A DNA stretch of 14,568 nucleotides from Methyloprofundus sp. (GCA_030619185.1 JAUXBW010000011.1:1-14568), one strand, 5' to 3'; positions 1 to 7,181 are shown, numbered from the stretch's first letter. Translations and numbers: made by a program. The notes: generated by a model from the letters alone, not told the origin.

Positions 1-2329
1 CAATCACTTCAAAATTATTGCACTGCAGTACAACGCCAACGATATTCTTACCAATATCATGTACATCGCCTTTAACGGTCGCCATCAGGATTTTGCCATT
101 GCTCTGGATATCTCCTGCTTTTTCATCTTCCATAAACGGCATTAAATAGGCGACTGATTTTTTCATCACCCGGGCGGATTTAACCACCTGGGGTAAAAAC
201 ATTTTACCCTCACCGAACAGGTCTCCCACTACATTCATCCCGTCCATTAGCGGGCCTTCAATAACATGTAATGTTTTTTCTACTTGCTGACGAGCTGCTT
301 CTGTATCCTCTATGATAAAGTCAGTAATTCCTTTGACTAAAGCATGTTCCAGGCGCTTATTAACTGGAAGGTTACGCCATTCTAGATCTTCTTTTTTGTT
401 AACAACGGCATCGCCACGATATTTTTCAGCGACTTCGAGTAGTTTGTCTGTGCCTTCAGCATCGCGATTCATGACGACATCTTCGACAGCATTGCGGAGC
501 TCATCAGGCAGGTCAGCATAAATGGCTAGCTGACCTGCATTAACAATGCCCATATCCATGCCTGCCTGTACTGCATGATAAAGAAATACCGCATGAATAG
601 CTTCACGTACCAGGTTATTTCCACGAAAGGAAAACGACACATTGGATACCCCGCCCGAGATCATTGCGTGTGGGCAGGTGCGTTTGATTTCCCGGGTTGC
701 CTCGATAAAATCAACACCGTAATTATTGTGTTCTTCAATACCGGTCGCGATAGCAAAGATATTCGGGTCAAAAATAATGTCCTCAGGAGGAAAGCCTACT
801 TGCTCGACCAGAATTTTATAGGTACGCTGGCAAATTTCGACCTTTCTGGCAAAAGTATCCGCCTGGCCTTGCTCATCAAAGGCCATCACGATAACAGCTG
901 CGCCATAACGGCGCACCAGCTGCGCCTGCTGGATAAAATTAGCTTCGCCTTCCTTCATGGAAATGGAGTTAACGATGCCTTTTCCCTGTATGCATTTCAA
1001 ACCCGCTTCAATAATCTCCCATTTGGAAGAGTCAATCATGATCGGCACTTTGGAAATATCTGGCTCTGATGCAATCAAATTTAGAAAATGCACCATGGCC
1101 TCTTTTGACTCCAGCATGCCTTCGTCCATGTTGATATCAATGATTTGCGCGCCATTAACCACTTGTTCGCGCGCGACATCCAGCGCGGTATCGTAATCTT
1201 CGTCTACAATCAGCCTTTTAAAACGTGCAGATCCGGTTACATTTGTGCGCTCTCCGACATTGACAAATAATGAGTCAGCGCCGATGGAAAAAGGCTCTAG
1301 TCCGGCTAACTGGCAACGAGTTTCTATTTTGGGTATTTTTCTGGGTGGGTAAGGACTGACGGCTTCAATAATCGCCTTAATATATTCGGGAGAAGTTCCG
1401 CAACAGCCGCCAATAATATTTAGATAGCCATTTTTTGCCCAGTCGGCAATTTCTGCCGCCATTTCCTCAGGTGTTTCATCATATTCACCAAATTCATTGG
1501 GTAAGCCCGCGTTGGGGTGTGCAGAAATATAAGTATCAACATGAGAAGAGAGTTCGTCGACATATTGACGCATTTCCTGCGCCCCCAGTGCGCAATTAAA
1601 GCCTATCGAAATAGGCCTGATATGGCTTAGCGAGTTCCAGAAGGCGAGGGCGGTTTGTCCTGATAATGTACGTCCTGATGCATCAGTAATGGTTCCTGAA
1701 ATCATAACGGGTAATTCAATGTTATGCTGCTCAAAGTATTGATCGATAGCAAAAATTGCGGCTTTGGCATTAAGCGTGTCGAATACGGTTTCTATCAAAA
1801 GAATATCGGTACCACCATCGACCAGCCCTTTCACTGCTTCGCTATAAGCATCAACCAGTTTGTCAAAGCTAATATTACGAAACGCAGGGGCATTAACATC
1901 GGGCGACATTGACGCGGTTCTGTTGGTTGGGCCTAGTGTGCCGGCAACAAAGCGCGGTTTGTCTGGTGTTTGCAGGGTTGCTTCTTCGGCTGCCTGTTTG
2001 GCAATTTTTGCCGATTCAAAATTAATCTCATAAGCCAGGGATTGCATATTGTAATCAGCCATGGCAATTGTGGTGGCATTAAAGGTATTGGTTTCGATAA
2101 TATCGCAACCTGCATCCAGATAGGCTTTATGTATGGCTTTGATAATATCTGGCTGAGTAAGCGATAATAGATCATTATTACCTTGTAAATCAGAATCCCA
2201 GTCACTAAAACGCTCTCCACGATAATCTTGTTCTTCCAGGTGGTAGCCTTGAATCATTGTGCCCATTGCGCCATCTAAAAACAAGATACGTTGGGCAAGT
2301 TGCTGGGTTAGGAATTCTTTTTTGTTCAT
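1..2329 (-). CDS. metH: Cobalamin-dependent methionine synthase, N-terminal 776 codons (partial)
   Basis: Transfers the methyl group of 5-methyltetrahydrofolate to homocysteine through cobalamin, giving methionine and tetrahydrofolate in the cytoplasm. The reverse strand is open from ATG at 2329 to the window edge. The homocysteine domain (about residues 1-345) carries the zinc ligands Cys246 (NCALG) and Cys309-Cys310 (GGCCGTS), one off from E. coli Cys247/310/311. The pterin-binding domain follows ([14 protein letters not shown]), then the cap region. The B12-binding motif DVHDIGKN has His757, the lower axial cobalt ligand (E. coli His759). The window ends just after it, so the rest of the B12 domain and the SAM-reactivation domain lie outside. 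No frameshift is seen. Only about 105 bp separate its start from the divergent DUF2970 gene, and I see no riboswitch there. Identification is very secure. Confidence 0.97.
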   Translation of the reverse strand, partial: MNKKEFLTQQLAQRILFLDGAMGTMIQGYHLEEQDYRGERFSDWDSDLQGNNDLLSLTQPDIIKAIHKAYLDAGCDIIETNTFNATTIAMADYNMQSLAYEINFESAKIAKQAAEEATLQTPDKPRFVAGTLGPTNRTASMSPDVNAPAFRNISFDKLVDAYSEAVKGLVDGGTDILLIETVFDTLNAKAAIFAIDQYFEQHNIELPVMISGTITDASGRTLSGQTALAFWNSLSHIRPISIGFNCALGAQEMRQYVDELSSHVDTYISAHPNAGLPNEFGEYDETPEEMAAEIADWAKNGYLNIIGGCCGTSPEYIKAIIEAVSPYPPRKIPKIETRCQLAGLEPFSIGADSLFVNVGERTNVTGSARFKRLIVDEDYDTALDVAREQVVNGAQIIDINMDEGMLESKEAMVHFLNLIASEPDISKVPIMIDSSKWEIIEAGLKCIQGKGIVNSISMKEGEANFIQQAQLVRRYGAAVIVMAFDEQGQADTFARKVEICQRTYKILVEQVGFPPEDIIFDPNIFAIATGIEEHNNYGVDFIEATREIKRTCPHAMISGGVSNVSFSFRGNNLVREAIHAVFLYHAVQAGMDMGIVNAGQLAIYADLPDELRNAVEDVVMNRDAEGTDKLLEVAEKYRGDAVVNKKEDLEWRNLPVNKRLEHALVKGITDFIIEDTEAARQQVEKTLHVIEGPLMDGMNVVGDLFGEGKMFLPQVVKSARVMKKSVAYLMPFMEDEKAGDIQSNGKILMATVKGDVHDIGKNIVGVVLQCNNFEVI

Positions 2330-2434
2330 GGGCTTCACTTGAGGTTGTTGCGATTGGGATTGCTTAATATAGCTAAAGGTGGTCTACTTTGCCACGTAAA
2401 TATCATTAGTATCTAATGTAGATAGGAGGTTATT

Positions 2435-2620
2435 ATGTCTAAGCCTACACTTAAACAGGTGGTGCAAAGCGTTTTTGCGGCCGCCATCGGTGTGCAAAGT
2501 AATGCGAATAGGAAAAGAGACTTTGAGCAGGGTTCATTGTCTAGTTATCTGATTGTTGGGGCCATTGCGACAGTTCTGTTTGTTTTAGCACTGGTCACTA
2601 TTGTATCGTTTATTCTTTAG
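2435..2620 (+). CDS. DUF2970 family small membrane protein
   Basis: A 61-aa protein that I recognise as the proteobacterial DUF2970 family, whose function is unknown. The N-terminal half (LKQVVQSVFAAAIGVQSNAN, then RKRDFEQGS) shows the family pattern of an amphipathic segment followed by 'GVQS...N...DFEQGS'. The C-terminal half (about residues 36-61) is one hydrophobic membrane helix ending at the last residue. The start is supported by a strong AGGAGG ribosome site a few bases upstream of ATG 2435. It is divergent from metH and closed by an intrinsic terminator about 50 bp downstream, so it appears to be a single-gene transcript. The family assignment is from memory of the motif, not a search. 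Confidence 0.85.
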   Translation: MSKPTLKQVVQSVFAAAIGVQSNANRKRDFEQGSLSSYLIVGAIATVLFVLALVTIVSFIL

Positions 2621-2665
2621 GGTGGGGAGAGGTATAAACATCAATTATTCTCAATGCCCCAAAGC

Positions 2666-2695
2666 AAAAAAGCCCGGTTTCTAACCGGGCTTTTT
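2666..2695. terminator. Bidirectional intrinsic terminator
   Basis: A 9-bp perfect GC-rich stem (AGCCCGGTT at 2671-2679 with AACCGGGCT at 2683-2691, loop TCT) is flanked by A5-6 on the left and T5 on the right. It can therefore stop transcription from the DUF2970 gene on the plus strand and from the membrane-protein gene that ends at 2719 on the minus strand. Confidence 0.9.
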
Positions 2696-2718
2696 GTTAT
2701 TGTGCCTTGCCTGGGTTG

Positions 2719-3147
2719 TTACTCAGATGTTTTGAAACTGTTTTTTATTCCTATAAACATATCTTTAATTCCACTCACAAGGTTGGCTAAATTAAGATCC
2801 TGTTTCAGCATATATTTTGTTCTCACAAAAGCAACACTTAACCAGCCCATGAACAGAGGCAAGATCTCAAATAAAATACCTAGTATGGTACCAAAGAACC
2901 CCTCTTGAATCCCGCCGCCACTAGTGTTTCTTGCTCCAATATCGGTCAGGTCTCGGTCATAATCACCGCCGACATCACTACCATAGCCATCAATAATCAT
3001 TATATTGAGCTGTACAAATAGGTATTGAGCCACTATGAATAAAACCACAGCACCCGCAGTCCAGTACACTACTTTTCCGGTTTTTTGTTGTGTTGCAGTA
3101 CCGAATACCCAGATTGCAATCAAAACTGTTAATACACCACCAAACAT
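2719..3147 (-). CDS. Predicted membrane protein, unknown function
   Basis: Family not recognised. The reading frame is open back to 3240, but I place the start at the internal ATG at 3147. That ATG has a clear GAGGGG ribosome site six bases upstream, and a promoter at 3246-3275 would start transcription at about 3239, leaving no room for translation from 3240. The 142-aa product has hydrophobic stretches at about residues 4-17, 23-46 and 78-104. An acidic, glycine-rich loop (residues about 48-74, with GYGSDVGGDYDRD) separates the second and third. The tail is basic and amphipathic. It probably sits in the inner membrane. It is convergent with the DUF2970 gene, shares its terminator, and is divergent from the 42-aa gene at 3466. 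Confidence 0.75.
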   Translation of the reverse strand: MFGGVLTVLIAIWVFGTATQQKTGKVVYWTAGAVVLFIVAQYLFVQLNIMIIDGYGSDVGGDYDRDLTDIGARNTSGGGIQEGFFGTILGILFEILPLFMGWLSVAFVRTKYMLKQDLNLANLVSGIKDMFIGIKNSFKTSE

Positions 3148-3245
3148 TATTATCCCCTCATTTTTTGTTATTGTTAAAAACCCTATTCCTACAAACTTAT
3201 TTTTATTCTGCGTCATGCAGACGACACAGTCACCAACCAAATAGC

Positions 3246-3275
3246 ATTATAAACATCTTGGCTTTATTATGACAA
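3246..3275 (-). promoter_or_regulatory. Sigma-70-type promoter for the 142-aa membrane protein
   Basis: Read on the minus strand, the -35 is TTGTCA (3275-3270) and the -10 is a consensus TATAAT (3251-3246), with an 18-bp spacer. The predicted start near 3239 leaves a leader of about 90 nt before the ATG at 3147. The 3148-3465 interval otherwise holds only this promoter, its divergent partner at 3370-3397 and a palindrome. Confidence 0.6.
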
Positions 3276-3369
3276 TTAATACTATAAAAATAATATGCCA
3301 TAAGATGATTAAAGGTTCTTGCTAAAAGACTGAGAAAGGAGATTGCTAACAAGACAGAGCAAGAAATTC

Positions 3370-3397
3370 TTGACTTCAATAAATCATCTAGTATTAT
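3370..3397 (+). promoter_or_regulatory. Sigma-70-type promoter for the 42-aa peptide gene
   Basis: TTGACT (3370-3375, 5 of 6 to consensus) and TATTAT (3392-3397, 5 of 6) are separated by 16 bp. The predicted transcript starts near 3404, about 62 nt before the ATG at 3466. Confidence 0.6.
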
Positions 3398-3413
3398 ATT
3401 AAGTTCATTTACT

Positions 3414-3427
3414 GTCATAATTATGAC
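3414..3427. repeat. 14-bp perfect palindrome just downstream of the predicted transcription start
   Basis: GTCATAATTATGAC equals its own reverse complement. It lies about 10-23 bp after the predicted start of the 42-aa gene's transcript, a typical place for a repressor operator. No regulator gene is nearby, so the operator role is inference. It is AT-rich, so chance is also possible. Confidence 0.4.
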
Positions 3428-3465
3428 GTAATAATTACAATAATTCACAAGAAGGTAGGACACTC

Positions 3466-3594
3466 ATGGGTGCAATATTAGACGTTACTGAAATGTTAAA
3501 AGAGCCTGCGGGCATGGCCGTTGCTGCAGTTGTTATTGCTGGCGGTTATTTCTTCGTAAAATGGGTTTTCGCTGAGCCTGAAGACGAAGATTAA
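3466..3594 (+). CDS. 42-aa single-pass membrane peptide, unknown function
   Basis: ATG 3466 to TAA 3592-3594 encodes 42 residues. A short amphipathic start (MGAILDVTEMLKEP) leads to one membrane helix at about residues 15-36 (AGMAVAAVVIAGGYFFVKWV). A strongly acidic tail follows (EPEDED). Support for a real gene comes from an AGGA ribosome site five bases before ATG, a near-consensus promoter at 3370-3397 and a strong terminator right after the stop. I do not recognise the family. The helix and acidic end resemble small accessory subunits of membrane complexes, but that is only a comparison of shape. Confidence 0.75.
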   Translation: MGAILDVTEMLKEPAGMAVAAVVIAGGYFFVKWVFAEPEDED

Positions 3595-3620
3595 GTAATA
3601 CGCTTTAAATAGCCTTACTT

Positions 3621-3657
3621 AAAAGCCCGTGAGTTTTTAAACTTACGGGCTTTTTTT
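3621..3657 (+). terminator. Intrinsic terminator after the 42-aa gene
   Basis: Arms AAAAGCCCGTGAGTT and AACTTACGGGCTTTT pair over about 15 bp with one G-T wobble, followed by a T run to 3657. From here to 3898 I see no gene. A TATAAT at 3860-3865 is a possible -10 for the next gene, but no convincing -35 accompanies it. Confidence 0.9.
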
Positions 3658-3898
3658 ATGCCTGGATGATTTTAATTTAACCTCTGCAGCGACTACCTTA
3701 TCAATATTGTCTTGAACCTAAAAACATCAGTTGACGGATGCTACACGCTGGCAAATTACCAGTCGCCCTGATTAGCCTGCTAAGGCGATAATTGTTATCC
3801 TCGATAGCGACAGACAGTATATTTTTAGTTAAATTACACCTAACAAAGCTATATTCCATTATAATTTGTAGTACTTTTATCATTCAGACGAGTATAAA

Positions 3899-5800
3899 AT
3901 GCTAAGCATCATTTCGCGTACCCTTGCGCATTATAATCAGAGTACTGCGCCAGCCTTTGTTGTAGGAATTTTTCGTATCCTGTACGGAATTGTGGCTTTT
4001 CAGGAAATTCTATTCCTGCTCTATTTTAACCACCTGATTTTTGACCCTATCCCTTATATCGATGTGGAATTTCCGATGATTCCAATGTTCTTGTGTTTAT
4101 GGCTGGTAGTAGCGGGGTGTGTAATGGTCGGTTATCGTAGCCAAAGTGCCATTATTGCAAACTATATTTTCTGGCTAGTCTTCGTGAATTTCACGCCTAT
4201 GCAGCGTGATTTTGATGGAGGGTTTGACTTGTTTATGATTGGTGTTGGGTTTTTTCTGATCTTTATGCCGATCGGTCGAGCAGTATCAGTCGATAATTTA
4301 CTTTATAAGCTGCAATTCAAGTACAAAGATACTCCGGCACTACCCAGAACGGTAAGTGCTTTGAGTCTATTATTCCCTGTGTTGATTTGCCTGGGCTTTC
4401 TATATTTTGATTCGGCAATTCATAAATTATTTGCCGAACATTGGCGTAATGGTCTGGGGGGGTGGTTGCCTTCCTCAATGCCTTATTACGTATCAGCGCT
4501 GGATTTATCCTGGATGCTAAATAACGAAACTTTGCAAAAATCCATTGGCTACTTGATTTTGCTGTTTCAATTCACCTTTATCTTTTTGTTTTATCGGCGT
4601 TCCTTTCGCCCCATTTTTTTGTTTGTCGGTGCTGGTTTACATATAGGGATTACTATTAGTTTTAATATATACCCTTTTGGTTTAGGGATGTTGTCCGTAT
4701 ATGTTTTGATGGTGCCTTTTTCCTGGTGGGCAACTTTGGCCGATAAGTTGATTTATAAAACACCCCGGCTTGCAGTCTTTTATGATGGCGATTGCCCTCT
4801 CTGCAATCGTACGGCAACGATTATTAAGCATTTTGATGTGCTGCAGGGGGTTGCGTTTAAAGATCTACAGACGCAGGCAGGTACTGCCCCGCAACTACAA
4901 GTCTATGATGAGAAGCTTTTATTAGCCGATTTGTATGCGGTGGACTTGCAGGGGAATGTTTTTTCAGGTGTTGATACTTATATACATATTTTTCTAAAAA
5001 TGCGCTATCTGGCTGTTTTTGCCTGGATTATGCGTCTGCCTGGGGTCTATCATGTAGCGAGGGCAGTCTATCGGCGTATCGCTGATAATCGTGTGCGCAA
5101 TGTCTGTGATGAGACCTGTATGCCGACAATTTTGGCAACAAGCTATCCCACCGACTTGTATACCCGTATTTTTGAAAATTATGCGCAGCAAAGGCCTAAG
5201 CAATTCAGAAACAGAATGGCTAAAATTTTTGTTGTATTGGTTATTTTGCAGCTCAATAGCAGTATTCATTATGGTTTTTTATACCGTTTTTACGATTTAT
5301 CCCGTGTAGAAAGCCCACTTGCGAACCAGGCGCGCTTACTCAGTAATTCCTTGTTGATGTTATCAACAACCTTTTTAGGTATTACTCCACATGCACTGTA
5401 TTTGCATGATCATTTTGAGGGCTATGAAGACTTGTTTGCTATAACTTATATTGATATGTACGGTCAGGAGCAGTGGTTGCCCTTTATCAGCGAGCAGGGG
5501 CGAATGCTAGCTCCTAACTGGGGTAGAGTGCACTCCATGTGGGCTAATATAGCGGTTACTCCAAATATTAATTCAGATAGATTGAGTAAGTTTATTATGA
5601 AGGTAACAGCATTCTGGGGAAATAAGGTAGGTCTGGATCTTGATTCTGCAAAATTTATGATTAAACATAAAAAAATAGTATCACCTGTGCAGTGGCGTAA
5701 GGATTTACGCAAGGATAACTTATCCGGGGATTGGAGAAATATCGGTACGGCAACCTGGAAAAATAAGCATTACCAGCTTGATATGCAAGCGATTAAGTAA
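3899..5800 (+). CDS. HTTM membrane domain fused to a DCC (DUF393) thiol-disulfide oxidoreductase domain
   Basis: A 633-aa membrane protein. Residues about 15-285 form an HTTM domain, the multi-helix fold related to vitamin-K-dependent gamma-carboxylase. It has hydrophobic segments near 19-43, 60-80, 85-98, 108-126, 155-178, 216-233 and 237-276, and the conserved patch FDSAIHKLF (His175, Lys176). Residues about 291-405 are a DCC-family domain opening with YDGDCPLCN, whose Cys299-Cys302 pair is the expected redox centre. One further hydrophobic segment lies at about 442-462, followed by a roughly 170-residue C-terminal region I cannot assign. HTTM and DCC proteins are commonly encoded side by side; here they are one chain. 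The substrate is unknown. The ribosome site is weak (GACGAG about 8 bases upstream). The gene stands alone between terminators. Confidence 0.85.
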   Translation: MLSIISRTLAHYNQSTAPAFVVGIFRILYGIVAFQEILFLLYFNHLIFDPIPYIDVEFPMIPMFLCLWLVVAGCVMVGYRSQSAIIANYIFWLVFVNFTPMQRDFDGGFDLFMIGVGFFLIFMPIGRAVSVDNLLYKLQFKYKDTPALPRTVSALSLLFPVLICLGFLYFDSAIHKLFAEHWRNGLGGWLPSSMPYYVSALDLSWMLNNETLQKSIGYLILLFQFTFIFLFYRRSFRPIFLFVGAGLHIGITISFNIYPFGLGMLSVYVLMVPFSWWATLADKLIYKTPRLAVFYDGDCPLCNRTATIIKHFDVLQGVAFKDLQTQAGTAPQLQVYDEKLLLADLYAVDLQGNVFSGVDTYIHIFLKMRYLAVFAWIMRLPGVYHVARAVYRRIADNRVRNVCDETCMPTILATSYPTDLYTRIFENYAQQRPKQFRNRMAKIFVVLVILQLNSSIHYGFLYRFYDLSRVESPLANQARLLSNSLLMLSTTFLGITPHALYLHDHFEGYEDLFAITYIDMYGQEQWLPFISEQGRMLAPNWGRVHSMWANIAVTPNINSDRLSKFIMKVTAFWGNKVGLDLDSAKFMIKHKKIVSPVQWRKDLRKDNLSGDWRNIGTATWKNKHYQLDMQAIK

Positions 5801-5823
5801 CGCAATAGTTTGTTGTTGCGTTA
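5798..5823. repeat. Inverted repeat overlapping the end of the HTTM-DCC gene
   Basis: TAACGCAA (5798-5805, beginning with the stop codon) is the exact reverse complement of TTGCGTTA (5816-5823), with a 10-nt loop. It could form a hairpin at the mRNA end, but no T run follows, so it is not a classical intrinsic terminator. Confidence 0.4.
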
Positions 5824-5877
5824 AGCACCTAATACTGGGACTTCGAAGTCTAAGATTCGATTTTTAAGAAAATGGTG

Positions 5878-5906
5878 TTGCGTCAAAACTATTGTCATGA
5901 TATAAA
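5878..5906 (+). promoter_or_regulatory. Extended -10 promoter of the first lipoprotein-like gene
   Basis: TTGCGT (5878-5883), a 17-bp spacer and TATAAA (5901-5906) preceded by TG one base upstream (TGATATAAA) form an extended -10 promoter. It aligns with the promoter of the paralogous gene at 6993-7100 (21 of 29 positions identical without gaps). The predicted leader is about 57 nt and has an exceptionally strong GAGGAGG ribosome site. Confidence 0.65.
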
Positions 5907-5969
5907 ATGTTTCGTGCTTTTGAATTAGTACGCAACAATAACAATAATTTCTATCCTGAGGAGGATGAC

Positions 5970-6083
5970 ATGAAAAAAGTATTATCACTACTAGCAATCT
6001 CTTTGATGTTAATTGGCGGAACTGGTTGCATGGACAACCCTGATGGCAGCAAACAAAAAGTTTCTAGCTCTATCTCTTTGTAG
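5970..6083 (+). CDS. 37-aa lipoprotein-like peptide, copy 1
   Basis: ATG 5970 to TAG 6081-6083. The sequence is a compact secretion signal: MKK, a hydrophobic run VLSLLAISLMLIGG, then TGC. This is compatible with signal peptidase II cleavage before Cys20, although Gly at -3 is not the preferred residue. The predicted mature peptide is 18 residues beginning CMDNPDGSKQ. It has a GAGGAGG ribosome site, an extended -10 promoter and a terminator, so it is a complete transcription unit. A paralogue lies at 6993-7100 on the other strand; residues 1-27 match at 24 positions. I do not recognise the family, and it lacks the entericidin-like mature region. Function unknown. Confidence 0.8.
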   Translation: MKKVLSLLAISLMLIGGTGCMDNPDGSKQKVSSSISL

Positions 6084-6093
6084 TACATTTTAT

Positions 6094-6129
6094 AAAAAAG
6101 CCTGGGGGTGTTTATGCCTGGGCTTTTTT
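6094..6129 (+). terminator. Intrinsic terminator after lipoprotein-like copy 1
   Basis: AAAAAAGCC plus four further pairs (two of them G-T) at 6094-6106 pair with CCTGGGCTTTTTT at 6117-6129 around a 10-nt loop. The T6 tract completes the terminator. The A6 on the left gives some reverse-direction capacity. Confidence 0.85.
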
Positions 6130-6716
6130 ATGTCTATTAGCACTCAAGCAAATCAGCTTCTCTCTTAATTCTCTTGCTCCCAGCATTGCCTGTTTCCTTG
6201 TTATTCAGTGCTTTAACTTCCTTTAGTGATATGCCTCTGGGCTAAATATCATTGTTTTTTCAATGCTTCATTGAGCTTAACAGCATCTGTTGCTCACGGT
6301 TTCTCCAGCAAGTTCGTGATTCCTCAGCACGTCAAAAAACACCCACATAAAAAATTAAGTAGAGCTTTCTACGCAGTTCAATGTTGCAAGCCGGCACCTG
6401 GTACTTTTACCCGGTAGCTTGAAGTATTGTATTGCAGTAGATGCTACGCATGCTTACGATGGCGCGGGCTTTTAAGGTGGAGTTTTGTTGATAGCTACCT
6501 TGTTGACAGGGCTGCGTGGCCAGAGTTATGACCACTGTTTCAGCGGTGGCTCCCAGCAAAAGTAGGCACGTATGAAGAAAGGGAGGATCCAGAAATAAGG
6601 AGGTTTTTCTGAAGTGGTTCGCGAAAATACGGCACTAAGCCATGTCGGGAGTTAGCTGTATGGACGTAAAACTTTTGGCAATTCAGGTTTTTTGCCAATG
6701 CTATAGGTAGATAAAA

Positions 6717-6778
6717 GTAACCAGAGGCGTGAAACTAAGGTGATAACGTTTGTTTCGTTTAGTGCACGCCTCTGTTAC
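6717..6778. repeat. Long imperfect inverted repeat (hairpin)
   Basis: GTAACCAGAGGCGTG (6717-6731) pairs with CACGCCTCTGTTAC (6765-6778) over 14 bp with one unpaired C. A further five pairs inside (ACTAA 6734-6738 with TTAGT 6759-6763) extend the stem. No T run follows on either side, so it does not look like a terminator. Confidence 0.6.
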
Positions 6779-6866
6779 CGCGGTGACCGGATTAAGAGGA
6801 ATCAATTGCTGATTTATCATTTCTCCAATCTGAGTTCTAACGCTACTTATCCTGGCTGTTATTTCA

Positions 6867-6899
6867 AAAGACAGGCTTAAAGAATAAGCACCTGTCTTT
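6867..6899. repeat. Strong hairpin, possible distal terminator of lipoprotein-like copy 2
   Basis: AAAGACAGG (6867-6875) is the exact reverse complement of CCTGTCTTT (6891-6899). Inner CTTA (6876-6879) also pairs with TAAG (6885-6888) across a two-base bulge. On the minus strand the stem runs into TCTTTTG, a weak T tract, about 95 nt past the stop of the copy-2 gene. Confidence 0.5.
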
Positions 6900-6992
6900 G
6901 TTGGTTTTAGCCTGGATATTTTTATTTTTTGTTTGCGGGGCAATATACTGCAATTCCCCAAAATAAAAGAGGGTTAAAACGCCTAATCAATA

Positions 6993-7100
6993 CTAATTAT
7001 TTTTTGTAACGTGCTGCGCGCTACCATCTGGATCATCCATGCAACCAGTTCCACCAATAAGCATTAATGTAATAGCTAAAGCTGATAATACTTTTTTCAT
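6993..7100 (-). CDS. 35-aa lipoprotein-like peptide, copy 2
   Basis: ATG at 7100 to TAG at 6995-6993 on the minus strand. It has the same architecture as copy 1: MKK, the hydrophobic run VLSALAITLMLIGG, TGC (Cys20), then a 16-residue predicted mature part CMDDPDGSAQHVTKNN. Over codons 1-27 the two genes differ by replacement at three codons (residues 7, 11, 23) and silently at nine, which indicates selection on the peptide. The start has a GGAG ribosome site, and the promoter at 7153-7181 matches that of copy 1. The tails after residue 27 are unrelated. Function unknown; probably exported to the envelope. Confidence 0.8.
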   Translation of the reverse strand: MKKVLSALAITLMLIGGTGCMDDPDGSAQHVTKNN

Positions 7101-7152
7101 TATTTTCTCCAAGTTTTTTTATAATTATTGTACTTAGTATAAGCACCCGTTA

Positions 7153-7181
7153 TTTATATCATGGCTAATAGTTGGATGCAA
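7153..7181 (-). promoter_or_regulatory. Extended -10 promoter of lipoprotein-like copy 2
   Basis: On the minus strand TTGCAT (7181-7176), a 17-bp spacer and TATAAA (7158-7153) with TGA directly before it. This is the same spacing and the same extended -10 as the promoter of copy 1. Downstream, GTGCTT and AGTAC blocks are also shared between the two leaders. Confidence 0.65.

Larger units (their letters stand above)
6130..6992. other. About 0.86 kb with no recognisable gene, bounded by the two lipoprotein-like genes
   Basis: I find no open frame here with a credible start, ribosome site and protein-like composition. The two short open frames (6226-6417 plus; 6701-6961 minus, TTG start) match no family I know. 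The stretch contains two long inverted repeats (6717-6778 and 6867-6899). It also has a near-palindrome GTTACCGCGGTGAC at about 6774-6787. It may be decayed coding or mobile DNA, or it may encode a structured RNA. I see no transposase motif or terminal repeats to identify an element. Confidence 0.5.

Noticed and set aside
312..2220. Several open frames of 60-164 codons on both strands within the metH region
   Set aside because: All overlap the strongly supported metH frame on the minus strand and have no ribosome sites or recognisable protein character.
2330..2434. SAM or cobalamin riboswitch upstream of metH
   Set aside because: The divergent gap is only 105 bp and lacks recognisable conserved cores of either class.
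3230..3463. Minus-strand 77-codon open frame
   Set aside because: It starts with GTG, lacks a ribosome site, and covers the two divergent promoters and the palindrome, so it is probably non-coding.
3701..3883. Minus-strand 60-codon open frame upstream of the HTTM-DCC gene
   Set aside because: It shows no ribosome site and no recognisable motif, and it overlaps the likely promoter of the neighbouring gene.
6226..6417. Plus-strand 63-codon open frame in the gap
   Set aside because: No ribosome site, mixed composition, and no family resemblance.
6701..6961. Minus-strand 86-codon open frame in the gap
   Set aside because: Starts at TTG without a ribosome site and runs through both hairpin repeats; composition does not suggest a folded protein.
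5970..7100. Entericidin toxin-antitoxin-like identity for the two small lipoprotein-like genes
   Set aside because: Size and signal are similar, but the mature parts lack the entericidin pattern, and the two genes are convergent and distant rather than in tandem.
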